Source: Deltaproteobacteria bacterium
Lineage (GTDB): Bacteria; Myxococcota_A; Polyangia; Haliangiales; JADYYK01
Direction: 5' to 3'
DNA length: 58,145 nt
NCBI GenBank assembly: GCA_020853705.1
Contig: JADYYK010000221.1
Location: forward strand, 1 to 58,145
Shown: positions 1 to 10,041 of the stretch, one piece after another
Numbering within the stretch: the first letter of the stretch is position 1
How the letters are laid out: each line of letters opens with the position of its first letter
Made by a program: the position numbers and the translations under genes
The notes under the pieces: generated by a model
What the model saw: only the letters and a program-made list of their open reading frames with translations
Told to the model about the DNA's origin: nothing
The model's database searches: none

Positions 1-2084
<2,084 letters not shown>

Positions 2085-2147
2085 TGTTCTCTCGATCCTT
2101 CTCTTTTTTCGATTTCTGAAACGGAATTGAATTGCTTTGCTTTACGG

Positions 2148-3491
2148 TCACCGCCACGCCTGCAGCTTGCCGGCGTCGGTGGCGACGATGAGGGTGCCGT
2201 CGGCGGTCAGCCAGGGCTGCACGTCGACGTCCTCGCCCGCGTCGATGAACCACAAGAGCACGCCCGCGGGGCTCACGGCGTACACGCGATCATCTTCCGA
2301 CGCAACCACGATGATCCCGTCGGCGGCCACCACCGGCGAGCTGTGGATCTTGCCCGCCGTGGTGAAGGTCCAGGCCGCGATGCCATCGGGGCCGATGGCG
2401 TACAGCTTCTTGTCATGCGACCCCAGGTAGACCACGCCGGTGGGGCCGATGGCGACCGCGCGCCGCACGTCGAGGCCAGTGATGACCGACCACTTGACCT
2501 CGCCGGTCGGCGCCAGCGCATACAGCTTGTGGTCGTCGGCGCCGATGTAGATGGTCCCGTCGTCGGCGACCACCGGCGCGGGCTCGATCTGGTCACCGAT
2601 GCGGACGCTCCAGCGCTGCACGCCGCTGGCGCTGTCGAGCGCGTAGATCACGCCGTCCTGCGCGCCGACATACACGGTGGCGCCGTCGGCCGACAGCGCC
2701 GGCGGACTCGACACATGGCCGGAGGTGACCGCGCGCCAGCGCAGCTTGCCCTCCGGGGTCACCGCGTGGACGGCGTCACCGCCCACATAGATCGTCCCAT
2801 CCGGTCCCAGCGTGACGCCACCATCGACGTCGCACAGCACCGCGCCCGGCCCCTTCCCCGTGGTCGGCACGCAGGCCCCGATGCGCAGCGTCCAGCGCTG
2901 CGCCCCGGTCCTGGCATCCAGCGCATACAGGGTGTCGTCGTCCGACCCGACATACAGCACGCCGTCAGCCGACAGCGCTGGGGTCGACCACACGCGATCC
3001 CCGGTGGGCACCGACCACAGCTGCTTGCCGCCCTTGTCGACCGCGTAGACCGACCGGTCGTGCGACCCGAAGTACACCGTGCCGTCGGGCCCCACCAGCG
3101 GGGTGGCCGCGATGGGCCCACCCACGGTGACCTCCCAGGCCAGCTTGGGCTCGGCGATCGGCGCCGCCCCCGGGGCCTGGCCGAGGTGGCGCGGCCCGCC
3201 GCCCAGCATCCAGCCCGCGGTGCCCGGCGGCGCCGGGGCCGGGGTCGCCCCCTGCGCCGGGCTGGGCCGCGGCCGTGACGGAACCAGCTGGTTGGCCGAC
3301 GCCGCCAGCCCGGCTGCGCCGCCCGGGTTCGACCCCGGCTCGACACAGCGCCTCTGCTCGCACACCCGGGTGCCCTTGCAGTCGCGGTCCTTGGTGCAGC
3401 CGCCACCGGCGCCCGCACCCCGCGGACAGCCCGCCAGCGCGAGCGACAGCGCCAGCATCAGCAGCCCCGCAGCACACCCGCCCCACTTCAC
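2148..3491 (-). CDS. PQQ-like beta-propeller lipoprotein
   Basis: The predicted product is a 447-residue secreted lipoprotein. I chose GTG at 3491 because GGAG lies 9 bases upstream and it gives a clean lipoprotein signal ending LALAGC (Cys22). A short knot with spacing CTKDRDC...VCEQRRC follows at about residues 30-50, of a type common in myxobacterial surface proteins, then a Pro/Ala linker. From about residue 100 to the end there are successive propeller blades of the PQQ type (GTVYFGS...YAVD...W). BamB has the same fold, but nothing shows a role in outer-membrane protein assembly here, so only the fold is called. It starts 29 bases after the small upstream gene and precedes rnr, so the three may be one transcript. 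Confidence 0.85.
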   Translation of the reverse strand: MKWGGCAAGLLMLALSLALAGCPRGAGAGGGCTKDRDCKGTRVCEQRRCVEPGSNPGGAAGLAASANQLVPSRPRPSPAQGATPAPAPPGTAGWMLGGGPRHLGQAPGAAPIAEPKLAWEVTVGGPIAATPLVGPDGTVYFGSHDRSVYAVDKGGKQLWSVPTGDRVWSTPALSADGVLYVGSDDDTLYALDARTGAQRWTLRIGACVPTTGKGPGAVLCDVDGGVTLGPDGTIYVGGDAVHAVTPEGKLRWRAVTSGHVSSPPALSADGATVYVGAQDGVIYALDSASGVQRWSVRIGDQIEPAPVVADDGTIYIGADDHKLYALAPTGEVKWSVITGLDVRRAVAIGPTGVVYLGSHDKKLYAIGPDGIAAWTFTTAGKIHSSPVVAADGIIVVASEDDRVYAVSPAGVLLWFIDAGEDVDVQPWLTADGTLIVATDAGKLQAWR

Positions 3492-3520
3492 ACGCACGCG
3501 CTCCAGCAGATTCTTCAGAA

Positions 3521-3796
3521 CTAGGCCTTGGGCAGATCCCGCTCGAACTGGCGTGACAGGCGCTCGAAGTAGCGCCGCGTCTCTTCGAGCACCGAGGGAT
3601 CTTGATCGGGATACATGCGAATGCCGTAGGAGCCCGCGGGATCCGTGGTCACCGGCCCCACCGGCAGACCGCCCACGATGCCGGTCTGCTCGTGATACAG
3701 CAGGGCCAGCACCTCCGGCACCGTCTCGGGGACCAGGAAGGTACGGCGCCCAAGTTCCGGCTTGCCGTCTTTGAACCCCTCGACCAGCTTTGCCAT
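3521..3796 (-). CDS. Small protein of unknown function (91 aa)
   Basis: I do not recognise the family. From ATG at 3796 (preceded by CCGGAGCGA) the product is 91 residues, soluble, without a signal peptide or membrane segment. It ends in a charged helix (YFERLSRQFERDLPKA), and the middle is rich in Gly, Pro and Val. A longer in-frame start at 3949 exists, but its extra residues are low-complexity and would read through a plausible promoter at 3809-3837, so the short form is preferred. It is the first gene of the possible unit running into the PQQ lipoprotein and rnr. Confidence 0.6.
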   Translation of the reverse strand: MAKLVEGFKDGKPELGRRTFLVPETVPEVLALLYHEQTGIVGGLPVGPVTTDPAGSYGIRMYPDQDPSVLEETRRYFERLSRQFERDLPKA

Positions 3797-3808
3797 TCGC
3801 TCCGGCAG

Positions 3809-3837
3809 ATTGTTCCATCGGACCCCCGCCAAGTCAA
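3809..3837 (-). promoter_or_regulatory. Candidate sigma-70-type promoter for the minus-strand unit
   Basis: On the minus strand TTGACT (3832-3837) and AACAAT (3809-3814) are separated by exactly 17 bases. Transcription would start only a few bases before the ATG at 3796, giving a very short leader. This is a motif match only. Confidence 0.35.
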
Positions 3838-3885
3838 ACGCTCGCCACGCATGTGTGCGTGGCGCCTCTGGTTTACGGCGATGAC

Positions 3886-3916
3886 TTGACCGCGGCTCGG
3901 TTTGGTCGGAGATACT
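3886..3916 (+). promoter_or_regulatory. Candidate promoter for the outer-membrane protein gene
   Basis: TTGACC (3886-3891) and GATACT (3911-3916) lie 19 bases apart upstream of the ATG at 3951, in the divergent gap. The spacing is longer than ideal, so this is tentative. Confidence 0.3.
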
Positions 3917-3950
3917 GGGACTGGCCGTTCGTGGACCGGGAGCGAGCAAA

Positions 3951-4568
3951 ATGAAGAAGTGGGTGATGGCCCTGGGCCTGCTGATGCAGGCCGCCGTGGT
4001 GGCTTCGGCGCAGCCTTATGGCCCGCCGCCGGGAGGCCCGCCGCCGGATGGCGGCATGTATGGCGAGGGCCGCTTTCAACCGGAGCGCGACGGTCTGATG
4101 TTCGGCGCCGCGCTGGGTTTCGGCGCGGTGCGCTTCGGCGACGGCAGCGAAGCGTCCGAGGCATACGGGGGCGGCGGTGGGAGCTTCTACATCGGGGGCT
4201 TTTTGAACCGCAACCTGGCCATCATGTTCGACGTCGAGGCCAGCGCCTTCTCGGTCGGCCGGCGCACCGACGACGCGGTGTTCACGTCGACCATCAGCAC
4301 CGCGGCGGTGAAGGCCTACCTGACCGAGAACCTGTGGCTCAAGGGGGGCATCGGCTGGGCCCAGCTGTTCTACCAGGACGCCTTCTCGGAGTCGCAGTCC
4401 GACCCCGGCTTCGGGCTGATGGCCGGCGGCGGCATCGACGTGATGGCGCGCCGCAAGTGGGCCCTCTCGGTCGAGCTCAACGGCGCGGTCGGCTCCTACG
4501 ACGTCGGCGCGCGTGATCGAGCCAGCGTCAGCAACGGCTCGCTCCTCGTCGGCCTGCACTTCTACTGA
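3951..4568 (+). CDS. Outer-membrane beta-barrel protein
   Basis: The 205-residue product has a clear Sec signal peptide (MKKWVMALGLLMQAAVVASA, cleavage before Gln21). A Pro/Gly-rich stretch follows, then alternating hydrophobic and polar strands of a small barrel (GLMFGAALGFGAVRF, IMFDVEASAFSV, GFGLMAGGGIDVMA). The chain ends LLVGLHFY with an aromatic residue, the usual barrel insertion signal. The pattern resembles the small OmpA/OmpW-like barrels, without a recognisable family signature. Its stop codon overlaps the start of the next gene by one base, so the two are probably co-translated. Confidence 0.75.
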   Translation: MKKWVMALGLLMQAAVVASAQPYGPPPGGPPPDGGMYGEGRFQPERDGLMFGAALGFGAVRFGDGSEASEAYGGGGGSFYIGGFLNRNLAIMFDVEASAFSVGRRTDDAVFTSTISTAAVKAYLTENLWLKGGIGWAQLFYQDAFSESQSDPGFGLMAGGGIDVMARRKWALSVELNGAVGSYDVGARDRASVSNGSLLVGLHFY

Positions 4569-5371
4569 TGCACGTCGGTCCGGTCGACTACCTGGATCAG
4601 GGCAGCGGCCCCGCCGTCGTCCTGCTGCACGCGTTCCCGCTGTCCCGCCTGATGTGGCGCGAGCAGCTGCGCCACCTGGCGGGGCGCGCGCGGGTGCTGG
4701 CGCCCGACCTCGGCGGCTTCGGCGCGTCGGGCGCCTTCGACCCCGGCAACCACGGCCCGGTCACGATGGAGAAGCTGGCGGACGACGTGGCGGCGATGAT
4801 GGCCGCCGCGGGGGTCGCGCACGCGCTGGTCGCCGGCGTCTCGATGGGCGGCTATGTCGCGCTGGCGCTGGCGGCGCGACACCCCGGCCGCATCGGCGCG
4901 CTGCTGCTGGCCGACACCCGCGCCGAGGCCGACTCGGCCGAGGGCGCCGCGGGCCGCGAGGTCGCCGCGCAGAAGGCGCTGGCCGAGGGCTCCGCCGCCC
5001 ACGCCGAAGGCCTCAGCGGCAAGCTGCTCGGCGCGACCTCGCTGCGCGAACGGCCGGCCCTGGTCGCCGAGGTGCGCGGCTGGATCAGCGCGGCGCCGGC
5101 AGCCGCCTTCGCGGCCGCGCAGCGCGGCATGGCCCTGCGCGCCGATCGCCGGGGCGAGCTGGCCGCGATCACCGCGCCGACCGCGGTGATCGTCGGCGCC
5201 GAGGACGTGATCACGCCGCCCGAGGCCGCGCGCGTGCTGGCGGCCGGCATCCCCGGCGCGCTGCTCCACGTGCTCGAGGGCGCCGGGCACATGAGCCAGC
5301 TGGAGGCGCCGACGGCGTGGAACGCGGCGCTCGACGGGCTGCTCGAGCGCTACACCGCGACCACGCCTTAG
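4568..5371 (+). CDS. Alpha/beta-hydrolase
   Basis: The 267-residue product is an alpha/beta-hydrolase fold enzyme. The oxyanion segment is LLHAFPLS (about residues 19-26), the nucleophile elbow is GVSMGG with Ser92, the acid is Asp213 in GAEDVITPP, and the catalytic histidine is His241 in GAGHMS, so the triad is complete. It resembles the haloperoxidase/3-oxoadipate enol-lactonase branch, but the substrate cannot be read from sequence. There is no signal peptide, so it is likely cytoplasmic despite following a barrel gene. A 19-base hairpin begins at its stop codon. Confidence 0.85.
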   Translation: MHVGPVDYLDQGSGPAVVLLHAFPLSRLMWREQLRHLAGRARVLAPDLGGFGASGAFDPGNHGPVTMEKLADDVAAMMAAAGVAHALVAGVSMGGYVALALAARHPGRIGALLLADTRAEADSAEGAAGREVAAQKALAEGSAAHAEGLSGKLLGATSLRERPALVAEVRGWISAAPAAAFAAAQRGMALRADRRGELAAITAPTAVIVGAEDVITPPEAARVLAAGIPGALLHVLEGAGHMSQLEAPTAWNAALDGLLERYTATTP

Positions 5372-5388
5372 CAGGCCTGGGGCCTGCT
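5370..5388. terminator. Hairpin between convergent genes
   Basis: AGCAGGCC (5370-5377) and GGCCTGCT (5381-5388) form a perfect 8-bp stem with a three-base loop, between the convergent hydrolase and dehydrogenase genes. There is no T-run on either side, so termination strength is uncertain. Confidence 0.5.
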
Positions 5389-5393
5389 GACGC

Positions 5394-6140
5394 CTACATC
5401 GACAGGCCGCCGTCGACGTCGATGGTGCGGCCGTTGAAGTAGTCGCACTCGATGATGAAGCGCACCGCGGTCCAGATGTCGTCGGGCAGGCCGATGCGGC
5501 CGACCGGGATGGCCGCCACCAGCGCGTCGCGCGCCTTCTGGTTCATACCCTGGGTCATCGGGGTCTCGATCATGCCCGGCGCGATGGCGCCCACGCGCAC
5601 GCCGAAGGCGGCGAACTCGCGCGACCAGGTCACCGTGTTGGCGGCCAGCGCGGCCTTGGCGGCGACATAGTTCGACTGCCCGCGGTTGCCGTGGCGCGCG
5701 ATCGACGACATGTGGACGATGACGCCGGGGCGCGCGCCGAGCTCCGCCATGCGCGCGACCACCTCGCGCACCATCCAGGTCGCGCCGGTCAGGTTGACGT
5801 TGAGCACCGCGTGCCAGTCCTTGGCCGACAGCTTCTTGATGACGCCGGTCTCGCGGTCCTTCTTGACCAGGAGGCCGTCGCGCAGGATCCCGGCGTTGTT
5901 GATGAGGCCGTTCAGGCCGCCCATCTGGTCGCTGGCCCAGCGCACGAAGCCCTCGCAGTCGGCCTCGTCGGAGACATCGAGGCGACGCCGGTGGATGCCC
6001 GCGGGCAGCGCAGCCAGCGCGGCCTCGTTGACGTCGCCGGCGGCGACCTGGGCGCCCGCGGCGTGGAGCTGCTGCGCGAAGTACGCGCCCATGCCCTGCG
6101 CGCCCCCGGTCACGATGATCTTCAGTTCTGCGAGCTTCAT
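5394..6140 (-). CDS. Short-chain dehydrogenase/reductase, FabG-like
   Basis: The 248-residue product is a classical SDR oxidoreductase using NAD(P)H. It has the nucleotide motif TGGAQGMG (residues 11-18), the NNAG motif (81-84), the catalytic serine in MSS (145/146) and YVAAK with Tyr158 and Lys162. The C-terminus (GRTIDVDGGLSM) is typical of 3-oxoacyl-ACP reductase-like members. A longer insertion around residues 85-105 (LLVKKDRETGVIKKLS) is also found in some FabG relatives. The ATG at 6140 overlaps the selD stop as ATGA, which fixes the start and implies translational coupling. The frame stays open upstream into selD, but that part is only a shadow. Confidence 0.88.
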   Translation of the reverse strand: MKLAELKIIVTGGAQGMGAYFAQQLHAAGAQVAAGDVNEAALAALPAGIHRRRLDVSDEADCEGFVRWASDQMGGLNGLINNAGILRDGLLVKKDRETGVIKKLSAKDWHAVLNVNLTGATWMVREVVARMAELGARPGVIVHMSSIARHGNRGQSNYVAAKAALAANTVTWSREFAAFGVRVGAIAPGMIETPMTQGMNQKARDALVAAIPVGRIGLPDDIWTAVRFIIECDYFNGRTIDVDGGLSM

Positions 6141-7225
6141 GTCTGGCCTCTCTCGAAAGCAGCGCGTTCCACCACGATGCGCCCGATGTCGTCCGGACCG
6201 TCGGCCGCCTCGAGGCGACCGATCACGGCGCGGGTCGCGACCCCGCGCGCAGCCAGCGCCGCAAGCAGCGCCTCGCGGCGCGCCTCCGGCACCGCGATGA
6301 GCAAGCCCCCCGAGGTCTGGGCGTCGGCCAGGAGCTTCTGCGTGACCTCGGGGACGTCGGCCGCGAACCGGGTGCTCCGGCCGAAGAACTCCAGGTTGCG
6401 CGCCGACCCGCCGGGGAAGACGCCGTCCGCCACCAGCGCCCGCGCCGGCTCCAGCAGCGGCACTGCGTCGGCCCACAGCCGCGCGCGCAGCCCGCTGCCA
6501 CGCAGCATGCCGCCGAGGTGCCCGAGCAGCCCGAACCCGGTCACGTCGGTGGCCGCCGACACCCCGACCTCGACCATGGCGCGCGAGGCGTCGCGGTTCA
6601 GCGTGGTCATCAGCGCCACCGCCAGCGCCGCCACCTCGGGCGTGGCCCGATCGCGCTTGATGGCCGTCGTCAGCACGCCGATGCCCAGCGGCTTGGTCAG
6701 CACCAGCACGTCGCCCGGGCGCGCCGTCGAGTTGCGCACGATACGCGCCGGGTCGACCCGCCCGGTCACCGCCAGCCCGTACTTGGGCTCGGTGTCGTCG
6801 ATGGTGTGGCCGCCCACGATGGCGATCCCGGCCTCGGCGCACTTGGCCGCGCCACCCTGCATGACCCGCTGCATGGTGGCCAGGGACAGCCGCTTTGCGG
6901 GAAAGCCAGCGAAGGCCAGCGCGAACAGCGGCTCGCCGCCCATGGCGTAGACGTCCGACAGCGCGTTGGCCGCCGCGATCTGGCCAAAATCGTAGGGATC
7001 GTCGACCACGGGCATGAAGACGTCGATGGTGCTGATGATGCCCTCGACGCCGACCGCGAACACCGCGGCGTCGTCGTGGGTGTCGTTGCCCACCAGCACC
7101 CGGGCGTCGTCCACCCGCGGCAGGTCGGCCAGCACCTTGCGCAGATCCTCGGCCGGCAGCTTGCAGGCGCAGCCAGCGCCATGGCTGAGCGAGGTCAGGC
7201 GCGGTTCATCATGCTCCGGTGCCAT
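6137..7225 (-). CDS. selD: Selenide, water dikinase (selenophosphate synthetase)
   Basis: SelD makes selenophosphate from selenide and ATP, the selenium donor for selenocysteine and 2-selenouridine. From ATG at 7225 the product is 362 residues, close to the family norm. The N-terminal catalytic motif is SHGAGCACK with Cys19 and Lys22, so this is the cysteine form and not a selenoprotein. The glycine-rich ATP segment (GGHTIDDTEPKYGLAVTGRV) and the C-terminal AIR-synthase-like motif (DVTGFGLLGHLGGM) are intact. An alternative TTG at 7234 adds three residues. No selA, selB, tRNA-Sec or selenouridine synthase gene lies in the window. The divergent PHP gene starts only 38 bases away. Confidence 0.93.
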   Translation of the reverse strand: MAPEHDEPRLTSLSHGAGCACKLPAEDLRKVLADLPRVDDARVLVGNDTHDDAAVFAVGVEGIISTIDVFMPVVDDPYDFGQIAAANALSDVYAMGGEPLFALAFAGFPAKRLSLATMQRVMQGGAAKCAEAGIAIVGGHTIDDTEPKYGLAVTGRVDPARIVRNSTARPGDVLVLTKPLGIGVLTTAIKRDRATPEVAALAVALMTTLNRDASRAMVEVGVSAATDVTGFGLLGHLGGMLRGSGLRARLWADAVPLLEPARALVADGVFPGGSARNLEFFGRSTRFAADVPEVTQKLLADAQTSGGLLIAVPEARREALLAALAARGVATRAVIGRLEAADGPDDIGRIVVERAAFERGQT

Positions 7226-7263
7226 CGCCGGCAACCTAGCACACAGCGTGGTACCCTCGGGGC

Positions 7264-8976
7264 GTGCGTCGCAGCACCCGTCTCACCGTGGTCCTGGCCG
7301 CGGCCGCCGCTGTCGGTGCCCTGGGGTCGATCGCCGCGTCGTGCGACCGCGAACCTGTGGGGAACCCCGTCGCCGACGGCGGCATCAGCCATGACGGCGG
7401 CAGCGCCGACGCCAACACCTCGGGCGCCAACCTGCGCGTCATCGTGCGCGACGACGACGACGATCAGCTGCTGCCCTCGCGCGTGGACCTGGCCGCCAAC
7501 GGGCGGCCCATGGCGCTGACCTTCTCCAACGACACCACCGGCGTCCCGCTGGGGCGCGACAGCGCCGGCCAGCTGGGCTCCATCGCGCTGCTGACCGGCG
7601 ACGGCGAGGCGCGCATCACCCCGGGCACCTACGATCTCACCATCCAGCGCGGCATCGAGTACGACATCGCGCGCGTCCGCGTCGACGTCCCGGCCACCGG
7701 GATCGCGACCGTCAATGTGCGCCTGCTGCGCGCCTTCCCGACCCAGGGCTGGGTCGGCGCCGACTTCCACGTGCACCAGGCGCCGTCCAACGACAGCGAC
7801 GTGCCGGCCCAAGATCGTGTGGTCTCGCTGGTCACCGAGGGCATCGAGGTGGTCGCCGCCGCCGACCACAACGAGAACTTCGACCTCGCCGGCGCCACCC
7901 GCACGCTCGAGATGGAGCGCTGGATGTTCGCCATCTCGGGCAACGAGGTCTCGCTGGACACCGGCCACTTCAACATCTTCCCGGTGCCCTACGACCCCGC
8001 CCTGCCCCACGGCGGCAGCCCGATGATCAACGCCAACTGGGACATCGCCAGCATGCTGGCGACCTTCCGCGCGCCGCCCGAGGACGAGATCACGCAGATC
8101 AACCACCCGCGCCTGATCTCGCCGCAGTCGTACTTCACCACCGTGGGCTGGGATCCCAGCACCGGCGCGGTGGCGCGGCCGCCCTTCGTGCTCGACTTCG
8201 ACGCCGTCGAGATCCTGAACGGCATCGAGGCCAAGCGCGAGGACATCGAGCAGATCCTCAAGGACTGGCTCGGGCTGCTGGAGCGGGGCCACGTGCTGAC
8301 CGCGACCGGCAACTCCGACACCCACCGCATCGCCTCGGCCAAGGCGGGTTCACCGCGCACCTTCCTGCGCGTGCCCGACGACCGCCCCGCCATGTTGACG
8401 CTGGAGGCGGTGCGCCAGGCCATCCGCGGCCGCCACGTCGTCGCGACCAGCGGCCCCTGGCTGGCGGTGACGGTCAACGACAGCGCCGGCCCGGGCGACA
8501 GCGTGACCCTGCCGGCCGGCAACGACGTGCGCCTGCACATCGAGATCGACGCCGCCAACTTCGTGCCCGTCGATCGGCTGCGCGTGTTCGCGAACGGCAA
8601 CACCGTGGTGGCCTCGCGCACCATCGGGTCGTCGATCAACCATGTCCGCTTCGACGAGACGCTGACCATCCCGCGCCCCGCGGTCGACACCTTCTACGTC
8701 GTGGTCGCCGACGCCAACACCCCGCTGCCGCGCGAGCTGGCCGGACGCATGGACCGCGACACCTTCTCGTATGCCATCGCCAACCCGGTGTTCGTCGATG
8801 TCGATGGGCTGGCGCCGTTCCAGTTTCCGATGCCCCGCCTGCCCGCCAGCATGACGGGCGGCCTGCCGCGCCCGGATCTGACGCCGATCCCCTGGTGGCG
8901 CGAGCTCGACCACGCCTCGGTCATCGAGTTCGACGACTGCGAGCTGGAGGGGCGCGAGGCGGGCGAGGCGCCGTAG
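7264..8976 (+). CDS. CehA/McbA-like PHP metallohydrolase lipoprotein
   Basis: The 570-residue product has a lipoprotein-type signal ending GSIAASC, followed by an Asp/Gly/Ser-rich linker. An N-terminal beta domain covers about residues 55-155. The central part has the metal-binding pattern of PHP hydrolases: ADFHVHQAPSNDSDVP, then AAADHNENFD, then NHPR and SDTHR further on. The C-terminus is a beta-rich extension. The family hydrolyses esters, phosphoesters or carbamates; the substrate here is unknown. GTG at 7264 is the only early start that keeps the signal peptide. Two hairpins follow its stop codon immediately. Confidence 0.8.
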   Translation: MRRSTRLTVVLAAAAAVGALGSIAASCDREPVGNPVADGGISHDGGSADANTSGANLRVIVRDDDDDQLLPSRVDLAANGRPMALTFSNDTTGVPLGRDSAGQLGSIALLTGDGEARITPGTYDLTIQRGIEYDIARVRVDVPATGIATVNVRLLRAFPTQGWVGADFHVHQAPSNDSDVPAQDRVVSLVTEGIEVVAAADHNENFDLAGATRTLEMERWMFAISGNEVSLDTGHFNIFPVPYDPALPHGGSPMINANWDIASMLATFRAPPEDEITQINHPRLISPQSYFTTVGWDPSTGAVARPPFVLDFDAVEILNGIEAKREDIEQILKDWLGLLERGHVLTATGNSDTHRIASAKAGSPRTFLRVPDDRPAMLTLEAVRQAIRGRHVVATSGPWLAVTVNDSAGPGDSVTLPAGNDVRLHIEIDAANFVPVDRLRVFANGNTVVASRTIGSSINHVRFDETLTIPRPAVDTFYVVVADANTPLPRELAGRMDRDTFSYAIANPVFVDVDGLAPFQFPMPRLPASMTGGLPRPDLTPIPWWRELDHASVIEFDDCELEGREAGEAP

Positions 8977-9063
8977 GAGCCGGACAAAAGCTCCGCTCCT
9001 TTCAGGCGCGGAGGGAGACGGATCCGGACAAAAGCTCCACGCCTTTCAGGCGCGGAGCTTTTG
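8976..9063. terminator. Tandem duplicated terminator hairpins, one containing the galE stop codon
   Basis: Two near-identical units follow the PHP gene stop. Each starts with GGAGCCGGACA (8976-8986) or GGATCCGGACA (9020-9030), followed by AAAGCTCC and a stem around TTTCAGG. In the second unit, read on the minus strand, AAAAGCTCCGCGCC pairs with GGCGTGGAGCTTTT (14 bp with one G-T wobble) around the loop TGAAA. That loop holds the galE stop codon. The T-run follows, so the second copy should terminate galE and can act in both directions. Confidence 0.8.
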
Positions 9064-10041
9064 GTGCCAAGCCCAGGCGTCGGCGACGATGGTGTCGATG
9101 CCGCGGGTGGGGCGCCAGCCGAGGATGCGCTCGGCGCCGGCGGAGGACGCCACCAGCGCGGCGGGGTCGCCGGGGCGGCGGGCGCCCTCGCGCACCGGCA
9201 CCGGGCGGCCGGTCACCCTCGCCACGGTGCTGATGACCTCGCGCACCGTGGTGCCCTGGCCCGAGCCGAGGTTCAGGCGCAGGCTGTCACCGCCGGCCTC
9301 CAGGTGGCGCAGCGCGGCCAGGTGCGCCGCGGCCAGGTCGGTGACGTGGACATAGTCGCGCAGGCAGCTGCCGTCGCGGGTCGGATAGTCGGTCCCGAAA
9401 ACCGTGACCTCGGCGCGGCGGCCCAGGGCGACGTCGAGCACGATGGGGATGAGGTGGGTCTCGGGCTCGTGATCCTCGCCGCTGCGCCCGGCGGCGTCGG
9501 CGCCGGCGGCGTTGAAGTAGCGCAGCGCCACCGAGCGCAGGCCGTGGACCCGGTAGGCCAGCAGCAGATCCTCGATGAAGGCCTTGGACTCGCCGTAGGG
9601 ATTCAGCGGCACCCGCTTGGCGTCGTCCTCGATGGCCGCGCCAGCCGGGCGCCCGGGCAGCTGCTGCGCGGGCTCGCCGAAGATGGCCGCGGTCGACGAG
9701 AACACGATGCGATGCACACCACAGTCGAGCATCGCCCCGGTCAGCGTCAGCGCGCCGCCGGCGTTGGCCTCGAAGTACTTGCGCGGGTTCTTGACCGACT
9801 CCTCGACCAGGGAGCGCGCCGCGAAGTGCAGCACCGCGCTGATGCCCTCGGTCCGAAGCAGCGTGCGCAGCGCCGTCCCGTCCTCCAGCGGCGCCTCGTA
9901 AAGGGGCACCCCGGCGGGCACCAGCTTGCGGTGACCTGTTGACAGGTCGTCAAGAACGACGACGCGCATTCCCGCGTCTTTCAGCGACAGGACGGTATGC
10001 GACCCGACGTAGCCGGCGCCACCGATGACGAGGACGCTCAC
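9046..10041 (-). CDS. galE: UDP-glucose 4-epimerase
   Basis: GalE interconverts UDP-glucose and UDP-galactose, supplying sugar for polysaccharide synthesis. The 331-residue product begins with the NAD-binding motif VIGGAGYVGSH. It has the catalytic FSSTAAIFGEP serine/threonine segment and NPYGESK with the YxxxK pair. GGDSLRLNLGSGQGTTVREV and RRPGDPAALVA are typical C-terminal substrate-binding motifs. GTG at 10041 overlaps the upstream glycosyltransferase stop as GTGA, which fixes the start. The last codons form one arm of the terminator hairpin. The pairing with a GT2 enzyme points to envelope glycan assembly. Confidence 0.93.
   Translation of the reverse strand: MSVLVIGGAGYVGSHTVLSLKDAGMRVVVLDDLSTGHRKLVPAGVPLYEAPLEDGTALRTLLRTEGISAVLHFAARSLVEESVKNPRKYFEANAGGALTLTGAMLDCGVHRIVFSSTAAIFGEPAQQLPGRPAGAAIEDDAKRVPLNPYGESKAFIEDLLLAYRVHGLRSVALRYFNAAGADAAGRSGEDHEPETHLIPIVLDVALGRRAEVTVFGTDYPTRDGSCLRDYVHVTDLAAAHLAALRHLEAGGDSLRLNLGSGQGTTVREVISTVARVTGRPVPVREGARRPGDPAALVASSAGAERILGWRPTRGIDTIVADAWAWHQKLRA

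Noticed and set aside
6141..6842. Upstream extension of the dehydrogenase frame
   Set aside because: It is antiphase to selD. The ATGA overlap and the Rossmann motif at residue 11 fix the start at 6140.
7140..7175. Possible selenocysteine codon in selD
   Set aside because: The active-site codon is a normal cysteine codon and the frame has no internal TGA.
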